64,000 bases of DNA, from assembly GCA_014323785.1 (NCBI GenBank), contig JACONJ010000025.1, positions 267-64,266 on the forward strand, given 5' to 3'. Below are positions 1-9,125 of this stretch, piece after piece (within the stretch, counting starts at the first letter, position 1; each line of letters begins with the position of its first letter). The notes below the pieces were generated by a model. That model saw only the letters and a program-made list of their open reading frames with translations. It ran no database searches and had not been told where the DNA came from. The position numbers and the translations under genes are program-made. Source of the stretch: Paracoccaceae bacterium. GTDB taxonomy: Bacteria; Pseudomonadota; Alphaproteobacteria; Rhodobacterales; Rhodobacteraceae.

Positions 1-147
1 GGCGCGTTCAACTCCGGTGGCCATGCCCAGGGCGATGTGCTGAACAGTATTGAGCGCATCCGCGGCTCCAAACATGCCGATGTCTTGATCGGTGATGTTG
101 GCAACAACCGGATCAGGGGCGAAGGCGGGGCCGACACGCTGACCGGC
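1..147 (+). repeat. Internal duplication in the RTX gene, copy A (copy B at 1405-1551)
   Basis: Bases 1-147 align without gaps to 1405-1551 at an offset of 1404 bases. Both copies encode NSGG.A.GDVL.SIER.RGSKHADVLIGDVGNN and the following calcium-binding nonapeptides. The DNA is nearly identical over the last 110 bases. A more diverged third copy sits around 910-1020. This is module duplication typical of RTX adhesin-like proteins. Confidence 0.8.
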
Positions 148-1839
148 GATGCCGCGGCCAATGTGCTCGATGGCGGTGGGGGCAATGACGTCCTGCGCGG
201 TGGTACGGGCGATGACATGCTGCAGGGCGGCGCGGGCAATGACACGCTGGAAGGCGGCGCGGGCATTGATACGCTGGACGGCGGCGCGGGCATTAACACG
301 GTCTCCTATGAAAATTCGAATGCGGGCGTGGGGATGTTTCTAAGCGGCGGGGTATCGGGGGGCGAAGCCGGGAGCGTATTTTCCCCCCGGACTGAGATCT
401 TCCGCAATATCCAGAACATCATCGGGTCATCCCATAACGACTCTCTGCATGGGAATGGCGAAGACAACCGGCTGGAGGGGCGCGGCGGCAATGATCGGAT
501 TACGTCGGGCTTTTTCGGCGCGGGCAATGACACGCTGGACGGCGGTGCGGGCGATGACACGCTGATTGGCGGCTTTGACGATGATACGCTGCTGGGCGGC
601 AGCGGCAATGACACGCTCGAGGGGTTCGGTAGCAATGACCGGCTGGAGGGCGGTGATGATAACGACATGCTGCGCGGCATGGGGCAAAATGATTCGCTGT
701 TCGGCGACGACGGGAATGACACGCTGGACGGCGACGACGGGAATGACACGCTGGACGGCGGCACGGGGAATGACCGCCTGGACGGCGGCACGGGGAATGA
801 CCGGCTTATCGGCGGGGCCGGGGCGGACACGCTGAATGGCAGTGCTGGCAAAGACCGGCTGGATTACCGCGATTCGGACGCCGGTGTCACCGTGAACCTG
901 GCCACGGGTACGGGCAGCGGTGGCCATGCCCAGGGTGATGTGATCAGCAACTTTGAAAACATCCGCGGCTCAGCCCACGGTGATGTCCTGACCGGCAACA
1001 GTGAAAGGAACGTCTTCGTCGGCGGGGCCGGTGACGATACCATCGATGGCGGTGGCAGCGGCAAGAATGTGGTCAACTACAGGCTCTCGGACGCCGCCGT
1101 GTGGGTGGACCTTGCGACGACACGCAAACTTGAGGACGGAACCTATGTAACAAATACGGACCGCGTCGACGAAAACGGCTTCATCACTGTCAGGGGCCCC
1201 GGCGGGGGTGACAAACTGAAGAATATCAATGGCATCATCGGCTCGGCCTTTGATGATGTGCTCAAGGGCCACCGCGGAAAGGGTGATGAGGCCAGGAACG
1301 TCTTTCGCGGCGGCGACGGGGCCGATAAGATCTATGGCCGCGGGGGCCGGGACATGGTGGATTACCGCGACTCGGACGCGGGCGTCACCGTCAGCCTGGT
1401 CGATGGCGTGGTCAACTCCGGCGGCACGGCGGAAGGCGATGTGCTGTATAGTATTGAGCGCGTGCGCGGCTCCAAGCATGCCGATGTCCTGATCGGGGAT
1501 GTTGGCAACAATCGCATCCGGGGTGAGGGCGGGGCCGACACGCTGACCGGCGGTGGCGGGGATGCGGATACCGACATCTTCATCTTCGTTGAGGACTGGG
1601 CCGATGGCACGATCATCACCGATTTTGATGTGCTTGACGACCTTATCAAATACAAGGGGCTGGATACGAATGATGTGACCTTCGCCAATCACGACGAAGA
1701 TGGGGATGGCACGAATGACAGTGTTACCGTCACCCTGGAGGGTACTGGCCACACCCTGCTGCTGCAGGGCGTGGATTACGACGTTCTTATGGACAATGCA
1801 CAGATCGGCGGAGACGGCACGGGAATTTTTATCATCTGA
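1..1839 (+). CDS. RTX (hemolysin-type) calcium-binding repeat protein, 5' end outside the window
   Basis: The frame is open from base 1, so the N-terminus lies upstream. The visible 612 residues are mostly glycine- and aspartate-rich nonapeptides of the GGxGxDxLx type, which fold into a calcium-binding parallel beta-roll. They are interrupted by spacer modules such as YRDSDAGVTVNL followed by GDV..IE.IRGS..DVLIGD. The last 90 or so residues leave the repeats (DIFIFVEDWADGTIITDF...) and resemble the C-terminal segment that holds the uncleaved type I (ABC) secretion signal in RTX proteins, so secretion is inferred. No catalytic domain is visible in this part; whether it is a protease, lipase or adhesin depends on the missing N-terminus. 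The repeats contain a long internal duplication. Confidence 0.9.
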   Translation, partial: GAFNSGGHAQGDVLNSIERIRGSKHADVLIGDVGNNRIRGEGGADTLTGDAAANVLDGGGGNDVLRGGTGDDMLQGGAGNDTLEGGAGIDTLDGGAGINTVSYENSNAGVGMFLSGGVSGGEAGSVFSPRTEIFRNIQNIIGSSHNDSLHGNGEDNRLEGRGGNDRITSGFFGAGNDTLDGGAGDDTLIGGFDDDTLLGGSGNDTLEGFGSNDRLEGGDDNDMLRGMGQNDSLFGDDGNDTLDGDDGNDTLDGGTGNDRLDGGTGNDRLIGGAGADTLNGSAGKDRLDYRDSDAGVTVNLATGTGSGGHAQGDVISNFENIRGSAHGDVLTGNSERNVFVGGAGDDTIDGGGSGKNVVNYRLSDAAVWVDLATTRKLEDGTYVTNTDRVDENGFITVRGPGGGDKLKNINGIIGSAFDDVLKGHRGKGDEARNVFRGGDGADKIYGRGGRDMVDYRDSDAGVTVSLVDGVVNSGGTAEGDVLYSIERVRGSKHADVLIGDVGNNRIRGEGGADTLTGGGGDADTDIFIFVEDWADGTIITDFDVLDDLIKYKGLDTNDVTFANHDEDGDGTNDSVTVTLEGTGHTLLLQGVDYDVLMDNAQIGGDGTGIFII

Positions 1840-2103
1840 CCCATCGGCCTGGTCCGGTGCCGGCGCGACGCACCCCACAGGCCCGGCACGCAGCAGGGTG
1901 CGGGCGCGGCCCCCCGCCACAGCCAACAGAAGGCCCCCACGGGTGGCCCAGTTCCCTGACGGGAACGCGGGTGCGCGGGGGCATCAGAACAGTCCGTGTC
2001 AATGGCCGTGCGGCGGGGGAGGGGTGGGGGGCGACACCCTGGCCCTGGCCATGCGTGTACACTACGCTGGGGGGTGCCAGGGGAAAGGGGCCCCCGTTCC
2101 ACG

Positions 2104-3027
2104 ATGCACATCTACCTTCCCATCGCCGAAGTCAGCGTCAACGCGGCCCTTCTTTTGGGCCTGGGTGGAATCGTCGGGGTGCTGTCGGGCATGTTCGGCG
2201 TGGGCGGCGGGTTCCTGATGACCCCGCTTCTGTTTTTTATCGGCATCCCGCCCGCCGTTGCGGTGGCGACCGAGGCAAATCAGATCGTCGCCTCTTCCGT
2301 TTCTGGCGTGCTTGCGCATCTTCGGCGCAGAAACGTCGATCTGAAGATGGGTGCCGTGCTCCTGCTCGGTGGCCTGGCGGGCGCGGCAGTTGGGGTGCAT
2401 GTCTTTGCGCTGTTGACCGGACTGGGGCAGGTTGATCTGCTGGTGCGGCTGTGCTATGTAGTGTTCTTGGGCATCATCGGCGGGCTGATGTTCCTTGAGA
2501 GCCTGCGCACCATCACGCGGACGCGGGCGGGCGGCAATGCCCCCCCGCCCGGGCGGCGTCGGCGCGGCTGGATTGATGCGCTTCCCTTCAAAATGCGATT
2601 CCGCACCTCGGGGCTTTACATCTCGGTCATCCCGCCGCTTCTGACGGGGGGCCTGGTGGGCATTCTGGCCGCGATCATGGGCGTGGGCGGCGGGTTCATC
2701 ATGGTGCCCGCGATGATCTACCTGCTGGGCATGCCAACCAGGGTTGTCATCGGCACCTCGCTGTTCCAGATCATCTTTGTCACTGGCTTTGCCACGCTGA
2801 TGCACGCCGTAACCAATGTCACGGTGGATATGGTTCTGGCCGTGCTGCTGCTGGTGGGCGGCGTAATCGGGGCGCAAATCGGCACCCGAATCGGCGTGCG
2901 GATGAAGGCCGCGCAGCTGCGCATCCTGCTGGCCGTCATGGTTCTGGCGGTCTGCGGGCGGCTGGCACTGGATTTGCTTTTGGAACCGGCAGAGCTCTAC
3001 ACGCTTGGCGCGGCGGGGGGGCATTGA
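2104..3027 (+). CDS. TauE/SafE family (DUF81) sulfite/anion exporter-like membrane permease
   Basis: A 307-residue, very hydrophobic protein with two related halves, each carrying the family's glycine-rich signature: GMFGVGGGFLMTP near residue 28 and AIMGVGGGFIMVP near residue 195. That internal repeat is the hallmark of TauE/SafE (DUF81) permeases, which move sulfite, sulfonates or other small anions across the inner membrane. The ATG at 2104 is chosen because the open frame further upstream is arginine- and glycine-rich and not membrane-like. The stop overlaps the start of the next gene (TGATG), so the two are probably co-translated. The actual substrate cannot be read from the sequence. 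Confidence 0.88.
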   Translation: MHIYLPIAEVSVNAALLLGLGGIVGVLSGMFGVGGGFLMTPLLFFIGIPPAVAVATEANQIVASSVSGVLAHLRRRNVDLKMGAVLLLGGLAGAAVGVHVFALLTGLGQVDLLVRLCYVVFLGIIGGLMFLESLRTITRTRAGGNAPPPGRRRRGWIDALPFKMRFRTSGLYISVIPPLLTGGLVGILAAIMGVGGGFIMVPAMIYLLGMPTRVVIGTSLFQIIFVTGFATLMHAVTNVTVDMVLAVLLLVGGVIGAQIGTRIGVRMKAAQLRILLAVMVLAVCGRLALDLLLEPAELYTLGAAGGH

Positions 3028-3806
3028 TGCGGCGGGCCGGGGCAATTCTGCTGGCCATTCTGGTGCTTTGGCCTGGGCCGGAACCGGGGGCGGGCCCGGC
3101 GGAACAGGTGGTGGCCAGCCTTAGCCAGAATCAGATTGCCATCACCACGAATTTTGACGGCTCGGAGCTCCTGATCTTTGGCGCGGTCCAGCGCGAGGCC
3201 CCAATCCCCGATGCCGCCGCCCCCCTGGAGGTTATCATCACCGTCCAGGGGCCGCAGCGCCCGGTTATCGTCCGGCGCAAGGCCCGGCGTTTGGGCATAT
3301 GGGTCAATACCGATGCAATCCAGGTTGATGCCGCGCCAACCTTCTATGCCGTCTCCACCACCGGCCCGTTCACCAGGGTCATCAGTGCCACCAACGATTT
3401 GCGCCATCGGGTCTCGATCCCTCGCGCCTTGCGGGCCGTCGATGCAGGCGTGGCGGATCAGGCAAATTTCACCCGCGCCTTGGTGCGCATACGGAAGGGT
3501 ATGGGGCTGTATCAATTGAACGAAGGTCAGGTGCGGCTGCAGGACGCCACGCTTTTCGACACTGCCGTGCGGCTGCCCGCCAACCTGGTTGAGGGCGATT
3601 ACATCATCCGTATCTTCCTGACCCGTGAACGCGAGGTCGTGGCCGAATTCAATACGCAAATCCCGGTGCGCAAGGTGGGGCTGGAGCGGCTGCTTTACAC
3701 GCTTGCCCATGAGCGTCCCCTGATCTACGGGCTGCTGTCGCTGGCCATCGCCATTGCCGCAGGCGGGATCGCCTCTGCCATGTTTCGCTACCTGGTCCGG
3801 TCCTAG
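3027..3806 (+). CDS. TIGR02186-type transmembrane protein, partner of the TauE/SafE permease
   Basis: A 259-residue protein with an N-terminal signal or anchor segment, a periplasmic region of about 200 residues and a single C-terminal transmembrane helix (LIYGLLSLAIAIAAGGIASAMF). It contains the motif ELLIFGAVQR, recalled from the alphaproteobacterial TIGR02186 family, whose members often follow a TauE/SafE gene. The ATG at 3027 shares one base with the preceding stop codon. The function is unknown; a periplasmic accessory role for the exporter is inferred only from the coupling. It converges on xseA across 120 bases. Confidence 0.8.
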   Translation: MRRAGAILLAILVLWPGPEPGAGPAEQVVASLSQNQIAITTNFDGSELLIFGAVQREAPIPDAAAPLEVIITVQGPQRPVIVRRKARRLGIWVNTDAIQVDAAPTFYAVSTTGPFTRVISATNDLRHRVSIPRALRAVDAGVADQANFTRALVRIRKGMGLYQLNEGQVRLQDATLFDTAVRLPANLVEGDYIIRIFLTREREVVAEFNTQIPVRKVGLERLLYTLAHERPLIYGLLSLAIAIAAGGIASAMFRYLVRS

Positions 3807-3926
3807 TGTAGCGGGGCGCAATAAACGCTGAATCGAGGTGGTTCGGGCGGCGATAATCCGGGCGGCGGGGTAGGGGGCGTGTCCCTGGGCGGGGTGCGCG
3901 GACCACCTGCCAAGGCCAGGGGCCGC

Positions 3927-5516
3927 CTAATCATCCCTGAACAGCCGCCCCTGGGCCAGGGGCGGACCGGCACCCCCGGATGTGCCGGATTTGCGCGGGC
4001 GCGGACCCCCCGGTGCTGCCCCGGCCGGCACCACATCAACCCGGCCATCAGCGAATTCGATCTCCAGCCGCCCGGCACCCCTGGCGGTTTCGGCCAGGGT
4101 GACAAGCCCCCCCTGTTCCCCGCGCAGAACGGCGTAGCCCCGGCGCAGGGTCCGGGTATAGCCCAGGGTCTGGCGCAGCCGTTCCAGTGCGTCCAGCCGG
4201 GCGCGCTGACGCTCAAAAAGCGTGGCCGAGGCGCGGGCGAAACGTCCCTTAACCTCTGCAAGCCGCTGCCGTGCTAGGCGCACCCGGTGTGCCAGATGCC
4301 CGGGCGTCAAACCGCGCGTCTCTGCCATCAGCTGCCTGCGCTGGTCACGCAGGCCGGACAGAAGACGGCCCGGGGTCAACCCCGCGCCCAGCCGCGCCAG
4401 CCGGCTGTGCCGGGCCGCACGCCCCGCGGCCCAGGCCGGTCCAAGGCGAAAGGCACCGCGCACGGCGTCCGCCCGCCGCAATTGCATGGAATGCCGCACG
4501 GCCGGCCCAAGCTGCACCACCGCGCGGTCCAGACGTTGCCGGGGCGTGTCCAGCAGGGCCTCAATCCGGGGCAGGCTCCGGCCCAGATCGGCCAGCCGCT
4601 GCCTGCGCCACCCGATAGCCTGCACCACCCTGTGCGCCAGATGCGCGCCATGGGTCTGGACCCGGCCCAGCAAGTCCAGCCTGACGGGGACCGCCAGTTC
4701 CGCCGCCGCCGTTGGCGTTGGCGCACGCACGTCCGCGGCATGGTCGATCAGCGTGGTGTCCGTCTCGTGCCCGATGGCCGAGATCAGCGGGATCGCGCTG
4801 TTTGCGGTGGCGCGCACGATGCGCTCATCATTAAAGCCCCAGAGATCTTCCAGCGCGCCGCCGCCCCGCGCCACGATCAGCACATCCGGACGCGGCAGCG
4901 GGCCACCGGGGGGCAGGGCGTTGAACCCCTTGATCGCCAGCGCCACCTCGGGGGCGCAGCGTTCCCCCTGTACGGCCACGGGCCAGATCAGAACCCTGCG
5001 CGGAAACCTGTCGCGCAGGCGATGCAGAATGTCGCGAATCACCGCCCCGGAAGGCGAGGTGACAACGCCAATCACCTCGGGCAGAAGCGGAAGCGGGCAC
5101 TTGCGTTCGGCACTGAACAGCCCTTCGGCGGCCAGGGCCCTGCGCCGCTTGTCCAGCAGTGCCATCAATGCGCCCTGGCCCGCGGCCTCCATCGTCTCAA
5201 CATTAAGGGTGTAGCGGGAGTGCGGGCCATAGGTGCCAACCCGCCCGGTGACGATCACCTCCAGCCCCTCTTCCGGTTCCATCCCGAGCCCGGCGACCTG
5301 TCCCTTCCAGGTGGTGCAGTTGATGACGTTCCGGTCATCCTTAAGGTCATAGTAAAGATGGCCGGATCTGGGGCGCGTTACGCGCCCGACCTCCCCGCGC
5401 ACGCGCACCCGGCCAAAGGCCCCCTCCAAGGTGCGCCTGATCGCCCCGGCCAGGTCCGAGACGGTGAATTCCGGGGCATTGCCCGGGCCGGTTTCCGTAT
5501 CAGTCAGGCTGGCCAT
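3927..5516 (-). CDS. xseA: Exodeoxyribonuclease VII large subunit
   Basis: The 529-residue protein reads as XseA from end to end. An N-terminal OB-fold (EFTVSDLAGAIRRTLEGAFG..VRVRGEV and DLKDDRNVINCTTWKG) binds DNA. The catalytic core follows, with VIGVVTSPSGAVIRDI, DVLIVARGGGALEDLWGFNDE and ISAIGHETDTTLIDHAADVRAPTPTAAAE. A long helical C-terminal region binds the small subunit XseB, which is not in this window. The complex degrades single-stranded DNA to oligonucleotides in mismatch repair and recombination. The ATG at 5516 is preferred over the upstream in-frame start because the first 23 codons of the longer form are low-complexity and not family-like. The last 40 residues are rich in glycine and proline. 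Confidence 0.95.
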   Translation of the reverse strand: MASLTDTETGPGNAPEFTVSDLAGAIRRTLEGAFGRVRVRGEVGRVTRPRSGHLYYDLKDDRNVINCTTWKGQVAGLGMEPEEGLEVIVTGRVGTYGPHSRYTLNVETMEAAGQGALMALLDKRRRALAAEGLFSAERKCPLPLLPEVIGVVTSPSGAVIRDILHRLRDRFPRRVLIWPVAVQGERCAPEVALAIKGFNALPPGGPLPRPDVLIVARGGGALEDLWGFNDERIVRATANSAIPLISAIGHETDTTLIDHAADVRAPTPTAAAELAVPVRLDLLGRVQTHGAHLAHRVVQAIGWRRQRLADLGRSLPRIEALLDTPRQRLDRAVVQLGPAVRHSMQLRRADAVRGAFRLGPAWAAGRAARHSRLARLGAGLTPGRLLSGLRDQRRQLMAETRGLTPGHLAHRVRLARQRLAEVKGRFARASATLFERQRARLDALERLRQTLGYTRTLRRGYAVLRGEQGGLVTLAETARGAGRLEIEFADGRVDVVPAGAAPGGPRPRKSGTSGGAGPPLAQGRLFRDD

Positions 5517-5668
5517 CCCCCCGCCCCTTTGCCCCCCGTTGTGCCGATTGTGCCCGCCGTGGCGAACATATAAAACACCCCACACAGAAATCCAGGGCGG
5601 GCGTGACCAAGATTGCGCCTGGCCCCTGGGTATCGCTGCCCCGCCGATGCGTCGTTACCGGGATGCCC

Positions 5669-8494
5669 ATGCGCCTGAGCTTCAATGAAATCCGCGCCCG
5701 TGCCGCCGCCTTTGCCCGCACATACGCCGATGCGACCTATGAAAAGGGTGAAACGCAAACCTTTTACAATGCTTTCTTTGCAATCTTCGGGGTTGAACGC
5801 CGGTCCGTCGCCCGCTACGAGGAACACGTTCGCAAGCTGAACAACACCTCCGGTTTCATTGATCTGTTCTGGCCCCGCGTTCTGCTGGTGGAACAGAAAT
5901 CCGCCGGGCGCGACATGACACAGGCCGCTGAACAGGCGGGGGAGTACTTCGACGCCCTGCCAGAGGGGCAACGCCCCCGCTTTCAGCTGCTGTGCGACTT
6001 CCAGACCTTTGAATTGCTGGACCGGGACACGCGCGAAACGACAACCTTTGCCCTGGCCGACCTGCCGGATCACATCGAGGCATTCGGCTTTATCATGGGG
6101 ATGGAACGGCGCAGTTTCAAGGATCAGGATCCGGTGAACATCAGGGCGTCGGAACTGGTCGGTGCCTTGCACGATGCCCTGGCCGACAGCGGCTTCACGG
6201 GCCATGACCTCGAGGTCTTCCTGACCCGGCTGGTGTTCTGCATCTTTGCCGATGACACGGGCATTTTTGAACCTCGGGGCGTGTTCCTGGAGTTTCTGGA
6301 AACCCGCACCCGCCCCGACGGGTCCGATACCGGGCCGATGATGGCCCAGGTGTTTGAGGTGCTGAACACCCCGGAGGATGCACGCCAGTCCAGCCTGGAT
6401 GAAGATCTGGCGCGGTTTCCCTATGTGAACGGGGATTTGTTCAAGGGCCCGGTGCGGATTCCCGCCTTTACCTCGGCAATGCGGGACCGGCTGATCACGG
6501 CGGGCCGCTTCAACTGGTCCGGCATTTCCCCCGCAATCTTCGGGTCACTGTTTCAATCCGTCATGGACAGGGGGGAACGCCGCTGCGCCGGGGCGCATTA
6601 CACCACCGAAAGAAACATCCTGAAACTGATCGGCCCCCTGTTCATGGATGACCTGCGGGCGGAATTCGAAACGCTGAAGGCACGGAAGCAGCACCGCGTC
6701 AAACGTCTGCGCGCCTTCCACGATAAACTGGCCAGCCTGTCCTTCCTTGATCCGGCCTGTGGCTGCGGCAATTTCCTGATCATCACCTATCGGGAATTGC
6801 GGCGTCTGGAAATCGAATTGCTGCGGGAAATCCACCGGGATGACCTGAACCGCCTGAAGGGCGGGGCCGAACTGCCCCTGCACACCCTGCTGAAACTGGA
6901 TGTGGACCAGTTTTACGGGATCGAACTGTCCGAGTTTCCGGCCCGCATCGCCGAAACCGCACTTTGGATGATGGACCACATCATGAACACCCAGGCCAGC
7001 CTTGAGTTCGGCCGCCCCTTCCTGCGGATTCCCCTGCGCAAAGCACCCAACATCCTGCATGCCGACGCGCTGGAAACCGACTGGCGCGATTTTGCCCCCG
7101 CAACCCTGGGCTACATCATCGGCAACCCGCCCTTTGCGGGTGCAAAATTACAATCAAAAGCGCAATGGGCGCAAATTCACCGCATCGCCGCCCCGGGCAA
7201 ATCCGGCGGAACGCTGGATTATGTCTGCGCCTGGTTCATCAAGGCCGCCGAATTCGGCGTTCCCACCGGGTTTGTGGCCACCAATTCCATCACCCAGGGG
7301 GAACAGGCGGGCCAGCTCTGGCCCATCCTGTTTGACCGCCACGGGGTTGAGATTGTCTTTGCCCACCGCACGTTTTTGTGGGAGTCCGAGGCCCGCGGCA
7401 CAGCGACGGTATATGTGGTGATTCTGGGCCTGGAACCCCGCGCCCGCGCCCGCCAGCCCCGCCGCCTGTTCAGCTACCCCGACACCAGGGGCGATCCCGT
7501 GGAAACCCGGCACGCGGCCCTTTCCCCCTATCTGCATGACGCCGGCACCCTGTCCAACCCGTATCTGGTGGTAAAGGAAACCGCCCGGCCACTCAACGGG
7601 CTGCCGAAATGCATCATGGGAACAAAACCCATTGATGGCGGGCATTTCATCTTTTCGGGGGAGGAACGCACAGCCTTCCTGGAACGGGAACCGCAGGCCG
7701 CGCCCTGGCTGCGGCCCTATATCGGCGCACAGGAATTTCTGCACGGGGGCGACCGGCACATTCTGTGCGCCTCCCTGATCCCGCCGCAGGCGTTTCGCAC
7801 CATGCCGTTGACCAGGGCCATTGTGGCCCGGGTGCGGGACTATCGCCTGGGCACCATCCCCGCCAAAGGCAAAACGCCCGATACGATCAAGCCGCCTGGC
7901 ATATCTTCCCTGGCCCTGGCCGAAACCCCCACCGCGTTTCACATCACTGTGATTCCGGATGCCCCGTTTCTGGTGTTTCCACGCGTAACATCACAACGTC
8001 GGGAGTATGCGGCAATCGGGTTTCTGAAACCGCCCATCATTCCCAGTGATGCCGTCCTCATCGCACCTGAGGCAAACCCTGCCCAATTCGCGCTGCTGCA
8101 ATCCGCGATGCACATGGCCTGGCTGCGCAGTTTCGGCGGGCGTCTGGGAAACGGCTATCGCTATTCCATCGGCATGGTCTACAACACCTTCCCCCTGCCG
8201 CCCGGTGGCCCGCGTGCCCTGGTCGGGCTGGCACGGCACGGGCAGGCCATCCTTGCGGAACGCGCCCGCCACGCCGGCGCCACCCTGGCCGACCTGTATG
8301 ACCCTGACACCATGCCCCTGAACCTGCGCCACGCCCACCGGGCCAATGACCGCGCCGTGGACCGCCTGTATCGCCCCGCCCCGTTCCCGTCGGAGCGCGC
8401 CCGCGTGGACCACCTGCTCCAGATGTACGAGGCCACGACAGACCCGCTGCTGGCCAAACCCGCAAAGAAGAAACGGCGCAAACGGCCATCCTGA
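5669..8494 (+). CDS. MmeI-like type IIL restriction-modification enzyme (fused nuclease, methyltransferase and specificity domain)
   Basis: A 941-residue single-chain restriction-modification protein, close to the roughly 920 residues of MmeI. Residues 65-77 give the PD-(D/E)xK-type nuclease site D65-x9-E75-Q-K77, the spacing used by MmeI. A helical spacer follows (DLEVFLTRLVFCIFADDTGIF and NGDLFKG), then a gamma-class adenine methyltransferase with DPACGCGNF (residues 361-369) and NPPF (486-489). The last 350 residues match the target-recognition and C-terminal regions of the family (GYRYSIGMVYNTFPLPPG). All key motifs are present, so it looks active. Proteins of this family methylate one strand and cut about 20 bases away. 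The ATG at 5669 has GGGA five bases upstream; ATG 5663 and GTG 5603 are alternatives. Confidence 0.9.
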   Translation: MRLSFNEIRARAAAFARTYADATYEKGETQTFYNAFFAIFGVERRSVARYEEHVRKLNNTSGFIDLFWPRVLLVEQKSAGRDMTQAAEQAGEYFDALPEGQRPRFQLLCDFQTFELLDRDTRETTTFALADLPDHIEAFGFIMGMERRSFKDQDPVNIRASELVGALHDALADSGFTGHDLEVFLTRLVFCIFADDTGIFEPRGVFLEFLETRTRPDGSDTGPMMAQVFEVLNTPEDARQSSLDEDLARFPYVNGDLFKGPVRIPAFTSAMRDRLITAGRFNWSGISPAIFGSLFQSVMDRGERRCAGAHYTTERNILKLIGPLFMDDLRAEFETLKARKQHRVKRLRAFHDKLASLSFLDPACGCGNFLIITYRELRRLEIELLREIHRDDLNRLKGGAELPLHTLLKLDVDQFYGIELSEFPARIAETALWMMDHIMNTQASLEFGRPFLRIPLRKAPNILHADALETDWRDFAPATLGYIIGNPPFAGAKLQSKAQWAQIHRIAAPGKSGGTLDYVCAWFIKAAEFGVPTGFVATNSITQGEQAGQLWPILFDRHGVEIVFAHRTFLWESEARGTATVYVVILGLEPRARARQPRRLFSYPDTRGDPVETRHAALSPYLHDAGTLSNPYLVVKETARPLNGLPKCIMGTKPIDGGHFIFSGEERTAFLEREPQAAPWLRPYIGAQEFLHGGDRHILCASLIPPQAFRTMPLTRAIVARVRDYRLGTIPAKGKTPDTIKPPGISSLALAETPTAFHITVIPDAPFLVFPRVTSQRREYAAIGFLKPPIIPSDAVLIAPEANPAQFALLQSAMHMAWLRSFGGRLGNGYRYSIGMVYNTFPLPPGGPRALVGLARHGQAILAERARHAGATLADLYDPDTMPLNLRHAHRANDRAVDRLYRPAPFPSERARVDHLLQMYEATTDPLLAKPAKKKRRKRPS

Positions 8495-8636
8495 CCTGGG
8501 CGGCGGTCAATCTGTTATTGCCCCTTTCGCATGTGCGCTTATGGTGCTACCATGCTGATTTGTTGCGTAACTGCCACTTACCTTTGGTGAGCCCGAAACC
8601 CTTGCAGATGCAATCCATGACGGAAAGAGGTACCCT

Positions 8637-9125
8637 GTGACAGAATTTTCGGAACAAATTGCTGAACCAACGCCACGTTCCGCCAGAAGGGAAATGACGC
8701 CGCCCAAGCATCGCGATGTCGTTTTGAGCATCAAGCCCCGGTATTCCAAACCGATTTTGGAAGGTTTGAAAACGGTCGAATTGCGGCGGCGGTTTCCGGT
8801 TAAGGTTCCAAAAAGAACGCGTGCTTATATCTATTCGACCAGCCCGACACGCGCACTGACCGGGATTGTGCGCATACTTGGTGTCGAGAAAATTACGCTA
8901 AGCGAAATGTGGGAAAAATACTCCGCGCAGGCGTGCATCGAACGCGATGATTTTGACGCTTATTTTTCTGGCCTGGATACAGGTATGGTTATACGTCTTG
9001 AAGACGTCCAGCCATTACAGCGCGAAATCGGACTGGAAGAGTTGCGTGATAAAATTGAATTTGCACCGCCCCAATCATTTTTTTACGCAAGTTCATTTCT
9101 GAAAGAAATTTTGAAACATGAGTAA
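8637..9125 (+). CDS. ASCH-domain protein, first gene of a coupled pair with the PIN-GNAT fusion
   Basis: A 162-residue protein. After a charged N-terminal tail of about 20 residues, VVLSIKPRYSKPILEGLKTVELRRRFP is the opening strand and helix of an ASCH/PUA-like domain, a fold that binds RNA or modified bases. The GTG start at 8637 is supported by the Shine-Dalgarno-like GGAAAGAGG six bases upstream; ATG at 8694 would give a protein 19 residues shorter. Its stop overlaps the start of the next gene by eight bases, so the two are probably translated together. Base composition is visibly lower in GC than flanking housekeeping genes. The ASCH call rests on the N-terminal motif; regulator, antitoxin and RNA-binding roles are all possible. 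Confidence 0.7.
   Translation: MTEFSEQIAEPTPRSARREMTPPKHRDVVLSIKPRYSKPILEGLKTVELRRRFPVKVPKRTRAYIYSTSPTRALTGIVRILGVEKITLSEMWEKYSAQACIERDDFDAYFSGLDTGMVIRLEDVQPLQREIGLEELRDKIEFAPPQSFFYASSFLKEILKHE

Noticed and set aside
306..927. Minus-strand frames opposite the RTX repeats
   Set aside because: Low-complexity P/S/V-rich products mirror the GD-rich repeat; not genes.
1857..2435. A possible gene between the RTX gene and the TauE/SafE permease
   Set aside because: The translation is arginine-, proline- and glycine-rich without a domain, and it overlaps the clear start of the permease.
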